Assembly (NCBI GenBank): GCA_021732665.1
Contig: JAKFUL010000030.1
Span: forward strand, 27,534 to 91,533
Direction: 5' to 3'
Source of the DNA: Acetobacteraceae bacterium
GTDB taxonomy: Bacteria > Pseudomonadota > Alphaproteobacteria > Acetobacterales > Acetobacteraceae
DNA: 64,000 nucleotides
Position 1 is the stretch's first letter. Each line of letters begins with the position of its first letter. Positions 56,006-63,623 of this stretch are shown here, one piece after another. A model generated the notes under the pieces. The model worked only from the letters and a program-made list of their open reading frames with translations. It made no database searches and was not told the origin of the DNA. Position numbers and translations under genes: made by a program.

Positions 56006-56266
56006 ATGAAACACTCCCCCTTCTCGTTCCCGCTGATGATGACGCGCCTCTCCCTGGCCTCCTGGGAGACGATCATGCACCGCACGCGCATGATGGCGGA
56101 TGGCAGCTGCACGATGGCGGAGTACCAGCGCATGACGACGGAGAAGCTGGCGGCGATGCAGGAGGCCACGACCAAAATGCTGGCCGGCGGCAGTCAGGCG
56201 GCGATCATGGCGCCGTTTGTGGCGAAGGCGCGGGCGAATGCGAAGCGGTTGCGCCGGGCGGGGTAA
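56006..56266 (+). CDS. Small phasin-like helical protein
   Basis: 86 aa, amphipathic and Met/Ala-rich (LSLASWETIMHRTRMM, then AEYQRMTTEKLAAMQEATTKML). The pattern resembles small phasin-like proteins that coat polyhydroxyalkanoate granules, and phaA lies 250 bases away on the other strand. No firm motif supports this. The ATG has a G-run just upstream. Could be an uncharacterised small helical protein of another role. Confidence 0.6.
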   Translation: MKHSPFSFPLMMTRLSLASWETIMHRTRMMADGSCTMAEYQRMTTEKLAAMQEATTKMLAGGSQAAIMAPFVAKARANAKRLRRAG

Positions 56267-56279
56267 GGGGACGCTTGGA

Positions 56280-56517
56280 ACCCTGGGGAAGGCTCTGCCT
56301 TCCCCAGACCCCATCCGCCAGGGCCGACCCGGCCCTGGACCGTGGTAGAGTCTATCGGGGGTTGAGGGAGGGGCGGGTGATGCCTGTTCAACCCTCGCGC
56401 CCTTGATGCCCCTCCCTCAGCCCCCGATCAAATTCCGCACGGTGCAGGGCCGGGTCGGCCCTGCTGGGAGGGGGTACGGGGGAGGGCAAAGCCCTCACCC
56501 GGGCAACAGGCGCAGCC
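56280..56517. repeat. Large imperfect inverted repeat of two REP-like units
   Basis: About 240 bases between two convergent genes. Two hairpins mirror each other: CCAGGGCCG-ACC-CGGCCCTGG (56318-56338) and GCAGGGCCG-GGT-CGGCCCTGC (56444-56464). Between them, arms of about 45 bases (56330-56374 and 56408-56452) are complementary with a few mismatches, including CGGGGG and GAGGGAGGGGC blocks. Outer blocks (GGGGAAGGCTCTGCCTTCCCC and GGAGGGCAAAGCCCTCACCC) also correspond. The single unit at 20430-20528 has the same design. Likely a dispersed repeat pair and a strong two-way terminator. Confidence 0.75.
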
Positions 56518-57693
56518 TCACCCCCGCTCCACGCAAAGCGCCACGCCCATGCCCCCGCCGATGCACAGCGTCGCCAGGCCGCGCTTGGCCCCACGCCGCT
56601 GCATCTCGAACAGCAGCGTGTTCAGCACCCGCGCGCCCGAGGCGCCGATCGGGTGACCGATGGCGATCGCCCCGCCATTCACGTTCACCCGCCCGGTATC
56701 CCAGCCCAGATCCTTGTTCACCGCGATCGCCTGCGCCGCGAAGGCCTCATTGGCCTCGATCAGGTCGACGCTGTCGATCGACCAGCCGGCCTTGGCCAGC
56801 GCCTTGCGTGACGCGGGGATGGGCCCCGTGCCCATGATCGAGGGATCAACGCCGGCGGTGGCCCAGGAGACGATGCGCGCCATTGGCGTGATGCCGCGGC
56901 GCTCGGCTTCCGCCATGCTCATCAGCACCGCCACCGCGGCACCGTCATTGATGCCCGAGGCATTGCCGGCGGTGACCGTGCCGGTCTTGGAAAAGGCCGG
57001 GCGCAGCTTTTGCAGCACCTCGAAATTGGTCTCGGGCTTGGGATATTCGTCGTCGCTGACGATGATGTCGCCCTTGCGGGTCTTCACCGTCACGGGCGCG
57101 ATCTCGTCGCGGAAGCGGCCGGCCTTCATCGCCTCGCCCGCCTTGCGTTGGCTGGCGGCCGCGAAATTATCCTGGTCCTCGCGGGTGATCTGGAACTTTT
57201 CCGCCACGTTCTCGGCCGTCGTGCCCATGTGGTAGCCGTGGAAGGCGTCCATCAGGCCGTCCTTCAGCATGGTGTCGATCAGGGCCAGGTCACCCATCTT
57301 CTGCCCGGCGCGAAGCTGCTGTGCGTGCGGCGCCTGGGTCATGCTTTCCTGGCCGCCGGCCACCATGATGCGGGCGTCGCCGCTGGCAATCTGCTGTGCC
57401 GCCAGCGCCACGGCGCGCAGCCCCGAACCGCAAAGCTGGTTGATGCCGAAGGCGGTGTGCTCGACCGGAATGCCGGCATTCACGCTGGCCTGCCGCGCCG
57501 GGTTCTGCCCGGCGCCGGCGGAGAGGATCTGGCCCATGATCACCTCATCCACCTCCTCGCCCTTCACGCCCGCGCGGGCGAGCGCGGCCTGGATGGCGAT
57601 GCTGCCCAGCGCATGGGCGGACATGGAGGCGAAGGCGCCGTTGAAACTGCCGACCGGCGTGCGCGCGGCGGAGGCGATGACGATGTCTGTCAT
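56518..57693 (-). CDS. phaA: Acetyl-CoA C-acetyltransferase (PhaA-type thiolase)
   Basis: 391 aa. Active-site residues: Cys88 ([11 protein letters not shown]), His347 ([12 protein letters not shown]) and Cys377 ([11 protein letters not shown]). The motif-rich sequence closely follows the biosynthetic thiolases of polyhydroxybutyrate makers ([18 protein letters not shown] region here [15 protein letters not shown]). It joins two acetyl-CoA into acetoacetyl-CoA. The ATG at 57693 has GGGAGA upstream. phaB and phaC are not in the window. Confidence 0.95.
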   Translation of the reverse strand: MTDIVIASAARTPVGSFNGAFASMSAHALGSIAIQAALARAGVKGEEVDEVIMGQILSAGAGQNPARQASVNAGIPVEHTAFGINQLCGSGLRAVALAAQQIASGDARIMVAGGQESMTQAPHAQQLRAGQKMGDLALIDTMLKDGLMDAFHGYHMGTTAENVAEKFQITREDQDNFAAASQRKAGEAMKAGRFRDEIAPVTVKTRKGDIIVSDDEYPKPETNFEVLQKLRPAFSKTGTVTAGNASGINDGAAVAVLMSMAEAERRGITPMARIVSWATAGVDPSIMGTGPIPASRKALAKAGWSIDSVDLIEANEAFAAQAIAVNKDLGWDTGRVNVNGGAIAIGHPIGASGARVLNTLLFEMQRRGAKRGLATLCIGGGMGVALCVERG

Positions 57694-57834
57694 TAGGGTT
57701 TCTCCCGTGTGTGCGTCCAATGTGCCCGTCATGGCGCGGGGCGTCCAGCATCGAGGTGGATCTCCGCTCCCGAAGAACTGAACCCCGCGGCGTCGCGCGC
57801 GCTGCCACAATAACGGAAACGAAAGGGAATGCCG

Positions 57835-58425
57835 ATGTCCTCCATGGTGATTCACGACCGCCGGCTGCTCGGCGAGACCCCGGCCTGGTACAACTTCGTG
57901 ATGCAGGTGAATGCGCTGACGCAGATCAGGCACATCGTCGAAACCACGGCGCGGCGGGCGCGCCAGGCGCGCCGGCTGCGGCGGCTGCACATTCTCTGCC
58001 ATGGATTCGAAAGCAACTGGGATCTGGGCGGCCGGCTCTGCCTGCCCTCGGCGCATGGCGGCTTCGGCCTGCAGCTGGGGCTGGAGGGGTTGAATCTGTT
58101 CAATTACGGCCTGACCGGCAGCTGGCGCGGGCTGGTCGATGAGATCGTGCTCTTCGCCTGCGCGCCGGCCGACACCTATCGCGGCAATGTCGGCACATGG
58201 GGCGATGGCAAGCGTTTCTGCGGCTATCTCGCACTGACCTCGGGCGCCCGGGTCATCGCGGCGCGTGACACGCAATACTACAATTATGGCGCGGGCCGGC
58301 CGATCGAGTTCGGCGCCTGGGAAGGCCCGGTCTACGAGTATTCCGAGGCCAGCCCGGAGGGCACGCGCATCGGCAACCCCGCGCGCTATCGCGTTCAGGG
58401 CAGCCGCGCGGCCATCGCGGCCTGA
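57835..58425 (+). CDS. DUF4347-like protein with caspase-type His/Cys pair
   Basis: 196 aa, no signal peptide. An N-terminal helix-rich, very basic stretch ([15 protein letters not shown]) leads into a fold like DUF4347/clan [10 protein letters not shown] with His56, then [21 protein letters not shown] with Cys109, and [18 protein letters not shown]. The order strand-HG, LG, strand-xC, and the final G-A-x-V-x-A block follow that domain. It could be a free-standing cysteine peptidase or a non-catalytic relative. ATG 57835 is preferred to 57829 because AAAGGG ends 7 bases before it. The stop abuts the convergent flgH stop (TGATCA). Confidence 0.72.
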   Translation: MSSMVIHDRRLLGETPAWYNFVMQVNALTQIRHIVETTARRARQARRLRRLHILCHGFESNWDLGGRLCLPSAHGGFGLQLGLEGLNLFNYGLTGSWRGLVDEIVLFACAPADTYRGNVGTWGDGKRFCGYLALTSGARVIAARDTQYYNYGAGRPIEFGAWEGPVYEYSEASPEGTRIGNPARYRVQGSRAAIAA

Positions 58426-59157
58426 TCAGAAAGGCAAGAGTATATCAAGCAGCTGCTGCCCGACGCGCGGCTGCTGGATATCGCTGAGCGAACCACGGCC
58501 GCCATAGGTGATCCGCGCCTCCGCCAGCCGGTCATGCCTGACGGTGTTGTCGGAGGCGATGTCCTGCGGCCGCAGCACGCCCTGCACCGAAAGCTCGCGC
58601 AGCTCGTTGTTCACCCGCACCTCCTGCCGGCCGGAGACGACGAGGTTCCCGTTGGGCAGGTTCTGCATGATGGTGGCGGCGACGCGAAGGTTGATCGCCT
58701 CCGTCCGGCGCACCTCGCCCTGGCCGTTCGAGGTGCCGGTGCTGTTGGTGTTCAGCAGGGTGGCAGGGTTCACGCTGTTGGGCAGCACCCGGTTGGTGCT
58801 GGCCTCCAGCCCCAGCAAATTGGGCGCGCCCAGCAGCTGGGTGCCGGTGCGGGTGCCGTTGGTGCGGTTCTGCAACTGCGCGTCATCGGCCACCGAGACC
58901 AGCACCGTGATCAGATCCCCCACCTGCGCCGCGCGCTGGTCGCGCAGGAAGGTGCGGCTGCCCTGGCGCCAGAGCGAGTTGGACGGCGCGCCGGCCTCCT
59001 GCACCGCGGGCGTGGGCATGCTCACCGGCCGCCAGGCCGGGTCATGCGCGGGGTTGGTCACGGGTGAGAGCGGCGGCGGCCGCCCCAGGCGCGAAAGCCT
59101 GTCGGCCTGGCCGCAGGCGGCGAGGGCCAGGGGCAACAGAACAAGCGCGCGATGCAT
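58426..59157 (-). CDS. flgH: Flagellar L-ring protein FlgH
   Basis: 243 aa. Lipobox LALAAC gives an outer-membrane lipoprotein. NSLWRQGSRTFLRDQRAAQVGDLITVLVSV and the C-terminal NTVRHDRLAEARITYGGRG are the FlgH signature. It forms the L ring around the rod. The ATG at 59157 has GGGAG 5 bases upstream, just behind the flgA stop. Last gene of the flgF-flgG-flgA-flgH operon. Confidence 0.94.
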   Translation of the reverse strand: MHRALVLLPLALAACGQADRLSRLGRPPPLSPVTNPAHDPAWRPVSMPTPAVQEAGAPSNSLWRQGSRTFLRDQRAAQVGDLITVLVSVADDAQLQNRTNGTRTGTQLLGAPNLLGLEASTNRVLPNSVNPATLLNTNSTGTSNGQGEVRRTEAINLRVAATIMQNLPNGNLVVSGRQEVRVNNELRELSVQGVLRPQDIASDNTVRHDRLAEARITYGGRGSLSDIQQPRVGQQLLDILLPF

Positions 59158-59168
59158 GGGAACTCCCT

Positions 59169-60104
59169 TCATGGCTGCCGGGTCGGCACGGAGCCGAGCG
59201 CCACGCGCACCCGGCCGGGCCCGATCACCTGGCCCTCCAGCACGGCGCGGGAGGCGAGGTTCATCACCGGCACCATGGCGTCGCGCGGCGCCGATTCCAG
59301 CGCCCGGCCGGCGGCCGTCAGGGTGATCCCCGGCGCGTCGAGGAAGAGCGTGACGGGCTGGTTGCGCGCGACCATGCTGGGCGGGCCGAGATCGGCCAGC
59401 GCGAACATCCCCTCCACCGCCATCGGCCGTCGCGCCTCCTGGCCCACCACCTGGTCGAGCCGGTTGGCGACGCCTGGTCGGACGCGTTCGCTGCGCACCC
59501 GCATCTCGCGCGCGTCGGCGGTGCGGATGATTTCGCCCAGGCCCAGCCTGCGGGTGGCCACCACCACCGGCGTGGTCGGCACCGCGCGGCCGGTGATGCG
59601 CAGGCGTTGGGTGGCCATGCCATCGGCCATCACCACCAGGGTGGCGGCGAAGCGGCTGCCCGGGTTTTCCAGCGCCGCACCCTCCAGCGTGACCTGGTGG
59701 AGCGAGGCCACGGGAACCAGCGGCGCCGCCCAGCCGGTAATCTCGATCTCGCTCTCCGGCTCGAGGCCGAAGCGCGAAAATTCCTCGCGCAGCAGCGCCT
59801 CCACCTCGGCGCGGGGCAGGGCGCGTCCCGGCCGTTCCACCACCACCCGGTCGTTCTGCGACATGGCGCGCCAGTTCACCCCATAGCTGCGGGCGATGGC
59901 GCTGAGCTGCGCGGCCTCGATCACCATCCGCCGTCCCGGCGCCGGCGCGGCACCCAGCGTGGCGGCGCCGCGGGCGCCTGGATTGTCCCACAGATCCTGC
60001 ACCCGCAGCACCTGCTCCTCGACAATGGCGTGCGGGCGCAGGAAGGCCATGTCCTGCGCCATAACGGGTGCTGCCAGCAGCAGAACAAGAAAAAACGCTC
60101 GCAT
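59169..60104 (-). CDS. flgA: Flagellar P-ring assembly chaperone FlgA
   Basis: 311 aa with signal peptide (MRAFFLVLLLAAPVMAQ). The C-terminal SAF-like part has TTPVVVATRRLGLGEIIRTADAREM and the ending VMNLASRAVLEGQVIGPGRVRVA. It helps assemble the P ring in the periplasm. It is longer than enteric FlgA, with an additional N-terminal region, as in other alphaproteobacteria. ATG at 60104 shares bases with the flgG stop (TGATG); GTG at 60107 is possible. Confidence 0.9.
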   Translation of the reverse strand: MRAFFLVLLLAAPVMAQDMAFLRPHAIVEEQVLRVQDLWDNPGARGAATLGAAPAPGRRMVIEAAQLSAIARSYGVNWRAMSQNDRVVVERPGRALPRAEVEALLREEFSRFGLEPESEIEITGWAAPLVPVASLHQVTLEGAALENPGSRFAATLVVMADGMATQRLRITGRAVPTTPVVVATRRLGLGEIIRTADAREMRVRSERVRPGVANRLDQVVGQEARRPMAVEGMFALADLGPPSMVARNQPVTLFLDAPGITLTAAGRALESAPRDAMVPVMNLASRAVLEGQVIGPGRVRVALGSVPTRQP

Positions 60105-60889
60105 CACTTCAGCCTCGTGAGCGTCGAGAGCATTTCGTCGGACGCGGTGATGACGCGGCTGTTCATCTCATAGGCGCGCTGCGCGGTGATCAGCGAGGTG
60201 ATCTCCTGCACCGTGTTGACGTTGGACGTCTCGATGAAGCCCTGCATCACCGTGCCATAGCCGGGCTGGCCCGGGGCGGCCGCCTGGGCCTGGCCTGAGG
60301 CGGGGGTGGCCAGGAAGAGGTTGTCGCCCACCGCTTCCAGCCCGCCTTCATTGGCGAAGATGGCGGTCTGCAACTGGCCGACATTCTGCGGCGCCACCTG
60401 GCCGTCCAGGCGCGCCAGCACCTCGCCCGAGGTGTTGATGGTGACGTCGCGCGCAGCGGCGGGGATGGTGATGCCGGGCTGCACCACATAGCCCTCCGCC
60501 GTCACCAGCGTGCCCTCCGGCGAGAGGGCGAAGGTGCCGTCGCGGGTATAGGCCACCTCGCCCGAGGGCATGGTGATCTGGAAGAAGCCATTGCCGCGGA
60601 TGGCCAGGTCGAAGCGGTTCTCGGTCTGCTGCAGATTGCCCTGCTCGCTGATCCGGTAGATCGCGGCCGTGCGCACGCCCAGGCCGACCTGCGCGCCCGA
60701 GGGCAGGACCGAGCCGGTGTCGGAGCTTTGCGACCCCACGCGGCGGAGATTCTGGTAGATCAGGTCCTGGAACTCGGCCCGGCGTCGCTTGTAGCCGGTG
60801 GTCGTCATGTTCGCGAGGTTGTTCGAGGTGACCTCGACGTTGGTTTGCTGGGCGAGCATGCCCGTGGCGGCGATGTGCAGGCTGCGCAT
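60104..60889 (-). CDS. flgG: Flagellar distal rod protein FlgG
   Basis: 261 aa. The N-terminal rod signature MRSLHIAATGMLAQQTNVEVTSNNLANMTTTGYK and C-terminal NVNTVQEITSLITAQRAYEMNSRVI are diagnostic. The protein builds the distal rod. The first eight codons and the bases before them are repeated twice more upstream (60958 and 61027); see the tandem repeat. The ATG at 60889 is kept because only this copy continues into the full gene. Confidence 0.97.
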   Translation of the reverse strand: MRSLHIAATGMLAQQTNVEVTSNNLANMTTTGYKRRRAEFQDLIYQNLRRVGSQSSDTGSVLPSGAQVGLGVRTAAIYRISEQGNLQQTENRFDLAIRGNGFFQITMPSGEVAYTRDGTFALSPEGTLVTAEGYVVQPGITIPAAARDVTINTSGEVLARLDGQVAPQNVGQLQTAIFANEGGLEAVGDNLFLATPASGQAQAAAPGQPGYGTVMQGFIETSNVNTVQEITSLITAQRAYEMNSRVITASDEMLSTLTRLK

Positions 60890-61030
60890 TGTTCAGATCT
60901 CGCTCTCGGTAAGCCGCCACAAGACGCAAGCTTTGGCGGCGATGTGCAGGCTGCGCATGGTTCAGATCTCGCTCTCGGTAAGCCGCCGCAAGACGGAAGG
61001 ATTGGCGGCGATGTGCAGGCTGCGCATGGT
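60866..61030 (-). repeat. 69-bp tandem triplication of the flgG start region
   Basis: The first 24 coding bases of flgG (MRSLHIAA) occur three times, with ATG codons at 60889, 60958 and 61027, exactly 69 bases apart. Between them the sequence is almost identical (about five differences). Each upstream copy is an ORF of 21 codons starting MRSLHIAA and ending LTESEI before TGA; the stop lies three bases from the next ATG. The boundaries are direct observations. Function, if any, is unknown: leader peptides, a translational relay, or a by-product of slippage. Confidence 0.9.
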
Positions 61031-61042
61031 GTTGCTCCGCGA

Positions 61043-61783
61043 TCAGCGCTTGCGCAGGATGCGTTCGACGGCGGTCTGGATGCGTTCGCCCTCCCGCTCG
61101 GCGAATTGGGTGGCGAACTGGAATTCGCGCACCTCCGCCATCATCCGGGTGAGCTCCACGATGGACTGCACATTGCTGCCCTCGACCGCGCCCTGCACCA
61201 GGCCGGGCCGGGCGACGGCCTCGGGCTGCTGGCCGGCCGCGTCGAACAGCCTGTCGCCCTCGCTGCGCAGAATCTGGTTGTTGGCGAAGCGCACGACGCG
61301 CAGCCTGGCGACCTCGCCGTTTTCCGAGCGGATGGCGCCATCGCCCATGATCTCGATGCGGGCGTCGCCGGGCGAGATGGCGATGGGATTGCCGGCTTCA
61401 TTGAGGACCGGGTTGCCACCCTGGTCGACCAGCCGTCCATCGGGGCTGATGGTGAAGCGCCCGGCCCGGGTGAAGCGCTCGCCGCGCGGGGTCTCCACGG
61501 CGAAATACCCGTCGCCCGAGATCGCCACATCGAGCGGATTGCCGGTCCGGCTGACCGGCCCCGCGGTCTCGTCGCGCCAGCTCGCGCGGTCCCAGGTGTA
61601 ATCCACCTCGCGCCCGCCGGGGATGCGGCGGCTGTCGCGCTGCAGCGCGGGATGTTCGGCGAAGACCGGGCGGGTGGCGCGGTAGCCGGGGGTATCGGCA
61701 TTGGCCAGGTTGTGCGCCACCAGGTTCTGGCTGCGCAGCTGGGCGTTCATGCGGCTGAGGATGATGTAGCCGGGGCTGTCCAT
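61043..61783 (-). CDS. flgF: Flagellar proximal rod protein FlgF
   Basis: 246 aa. SRMNAQLRSQNLVAHNLANADTPGYRA at the N-terminus and the central GNPLDVAISGDGYFAVETPRG mark FlgF. The C-terminus with NVQSIVELTRMMAEVREF is the rod-family ending. ATG at 61783. First gene of the leftward operon, about 23 bases downstream of the expected start point of the sigma-54-type promoter. Confidence 0.93.
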   Translation of the reverse strand: MDSPGYIILSRMNAQLRSQNLVAHNLANADTPGYRATRPVFAEHPALQRDSRRIPGGREVDYTWDRASWRDETAGPVSRTGNPLDVAISGDGYFAVETPRGERFTRAGRFTISPDGRLVDQGGNPVLNEAGNPIAISPGDARIEIMGDGAIRSENGEVARLRVVRFANNQILRSEGDRLFDAAGQQPEAVARPGLVQGAVEGSNVQSIVELTRMMAEVREFQFATQFAEREGERIQTAVERILRKR

Positions 61784-61996
61784 GGGTGCGGTCCGAATTG
61801 CCTTTGCCCTTGGATGGCAAGCGGCGTGCCACCCCGGGGCGGGCCTGGGGCCGGAAGAAATTGCCCGGCGGGGTTTGGATCGGCCGGGGCCGCGGTCACT
61901 CCTGCCGCTGGCCCTCGCACACCCTCGCTTAACCATTTCCTGCGACAAGCATGGGGTGATCTGACGCGAGGGTCTGACACCGAAGGGAGGGTGCGC
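61784..61996. promoter_or_regulatory. Divergent control region flgF/fliL
   Basis: 213 bases between the two flagellar operons. It contains the two-way sigma-54-type site at 61815-61831 and an imperfect palindrome GCCGG-N10-CCGGC at 61850-61869 that could bind an activator of the FlbD/FlgR type. On the right, GGGAGG (61985-61990) is the ribosome site for fliL. The palindrome's role is only inferred. Confidence 0.55.
61815..61831. promoter_or_regulatory. Two-way sigma-54-type promoter
   Basis: On the minus strand TGGCACG-CCGC-TTGC (61831 to 61817) matches the -24/-12 consensus TGGCACG-N4-TTGC exactly and points to flgF. On the plus strand the same bases read TGGCAAG-CGGC-GTGC, keeping GG-N10-GC, and point to fliL, although with a weaker -12 box and a long leader of about 155 bases. 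The whole site is the near-palindrome TGGCA-N7-TGCCA. Rightward use is uncertain. Confidence 0.75.
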
Positions 61997-62533
61997 ATGG
62001 CCGCGAAAAAATCCGCTCCGGCGCCGGCCGCCCCGGCCGCCGGCGCCGAGGAGGGGGCGCCCGCCAAGGGCGGCAAGAAGAAGCTGATCCTGCTCGCCCT
62101 GCCGCTGCTGCTGATCGGGGCCGGCGCGGGTCTGTGGTTTTCCGGCATTCTGCCCGGCCTGCTGGGGATGAACGCCCCGCCGCCGGCGGTGGCGAATGCC
62201 GATGCGCCGCCGCCGCCGCCGCCGCGTGTTCCCGCCTATGTGCAGATGCCCGAGATCACCGCCAATCTCAACGCGGCCGGCAGGCGCGCCACCTTCATCA
62301 AGCTGCGCAGCCAGATCGAGGTGCTCGGCGCCGAGGATGCGGCGGCATTGACGGCGGCGATGCCCAGGTTGGTCGATCTCTTCACGACGTATCTGCGCGA
62401 GATGCGGCCGGAGGAGCTGCGCGGCTCGGCCGGCACCCACCGGCTGCGTGAGGAGCTGACGGCGCGCGCCAATATCGCAGCCCACCCCGCCCGCGTCACC
62501 GACGTGCTGTTCCAGGAGATTCTCGTCCAATGA
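61997..62533 (+). CDS. fliL: Flagellar basal body-associated protein FliL
   Basis: 178 aa. A Lys/Ala/Pro-rich cytoplasmic start, one membrane helix (about residues 29-48), a Pro-rich linker (PPPPPPRVPAYV), and the periplasmic stomatin-like domain with FIKLRSQIEVLG and the ending TDVLFQEILVQ. FliL supports stator function and torque. ATG at 61997 is 6 bases behind GGGAGG. First gene of the rightward operon. Confidence 0.94.
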   Translation: MAAKKSAPAPAAPAAGAEEGAPAKGGKKKLILLALPLLLIGAGAGLWFSGILPGLLGMNAPPPAVANADAPPPPPPRVPAYVQMPEITANLNAAGRRATFIKLRSQIEVLGAEDAAALTAAMPRLVDLFTTYLREMRPEELRGSAGTHRLREELTARANIAAHPARVTDVLFQEILVQ

Positions 62534-62543
62534 GCAACGCGCG

Positions 62544-63623
62544 ATGAGTCCGGGCGAGGATGAGGAGGCCGAGATGGCCGCCGCCTGGGGCGCCGCCCTG
62601 GAGGATAATGTCGCCGAGGCGCTGGATGACGGGCCCGCCACTCCCTCGCCCGACGCCGCCCGGGTGCTGAATCAGGCCGAGATCGACAGCCTGATGGGCT
62701 TCGGCGGCGGCGCCGGCGGCAATGGCGAGCAGAGCGGGATCGAGCGCATCATCAGCTCCGGCCTGGTCTCCTATGAACGCCTGCCGATGCTCGAGATCAT
62801 CTTCGACCGTCTGGTGCGGATCATGTCGACGAGCTTGCGCAACTTCACCTCCGACAATGTCGAGGTGTCGATCGACAGCATCGCCTCGCAACGCTTCGGC
62901 GATTACCTGAATTCCGTGCCCCTGCCGGCGATGCTGGCGGTGTTCAAGGTGCGGGAATGGGACAATTACGGGCTGATCGTGGTCGACAGCGCCATGATTT
63001 ATTCTGTGGTGGACGTGCTGCTGGGCGGCAGGCGCGGCACCTCGGCGATGCGCGTCGAGGGGCGGCCCTACACCACCATCGAGCGCACGCTGGTGGAGCG
63101 GCTGCTGAAAGTGGTGCTGGCCGATGTCAGCGACGCCTTCGCCCCCGTGGCCGATGTGCATTTCGAGTTCGAGCGGCTGGAGGTCAACCCGCGCTTCGCC
63201 ATGGTCAGCCGCCAGGCCAATGCCTGCGTCCTCGCGCGGCTGCGGGTCGAGATGGAGGATCGCGGCGGCAAGATCGAGATGCTGATGCCCTACGCGACGC
63301 TCGAGCCGGTGCGCGAATTGCTGCTGCAGCAGTTCATGGGCGAGAAATTCGGCCGCGACAGCATCTGGGAAACCCACCTGGCCGAGGAGCTGCGCCACAC
63401 CAAGGTGGCGCTGGATGTCGTGCTGGACCAGCAGGTGATGCCGCTCTCCTCAATGCTGGCTCTCAAGCCGGGCGACCTGCTGATGCTGAACAACAAGGCG
63501 ACGGCGCCGGTGAAGCTGCAATGCGGCCAGGTGCCGCTGTTCATCGCCGAGCTGGGGCAGGTGGCCGGACGGCCCTCGATCCGCATCGGCGACGCGGTCT
63601 CGCAACAGGGAGTGGCGGCATGA
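62544..63623 (+). CDS. fliM: Flagellar motor switch protein FliM
   Basis: 359 aa. The CheY-binding motif is LNQAEIDSLMGF at residues 42-53 instead of at the very N-terminus. It follows an acidic extension of about 41 residues that includes AAAWGAALEDN, similar to the DxWAxALxEQ motif known from FliN. The middle domain (FDRLVRIMSTSLRNFTSDNVEVSID) and the C-terminal SpoA domain (VALDVVLDQQVMPLSSMLALKPGD) are standard. It sets rotor direction. The stop overlaps the next ATG by 4 bases. Confidence 0.95.
   Translation: MSPGEDEEAEMAAAWGAALEDNVAEALDDGPATPSPDAARVLNQAEIDSLMGFGGGAGGNGEQSGIERIISSGLVSYERLPMLEIIFDRLVRIMSTSLRNFTSDNVEVSIDSIASQRFGDYLNSVPLPAMLAVFKVREWDNYGLIVVDSAMIYSVVDVLLGGRRGTSAMRVEGRPYTTIERTLVERLLKVVLADVSDAFAPVADVHFEFERLEVNPRFAMVSRQANACVLARLRVEMEDRGGKIEMLMPYATLEPVRELLLQQFMGEKFGRDSIWETHLAEELRHTKVALDVVLDQQVMPLSSMLALKPGDLLMLNNKATAPVKLQCGQVPLFIAELGQVAGRPSIRIGDAVSQQGVAA

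Noticed and set aside
60866..61030. CRISPR array
   Set aside because: Three repeats of 69 bases in direct tandem without unique spacers; the units include a coding start of flgG.
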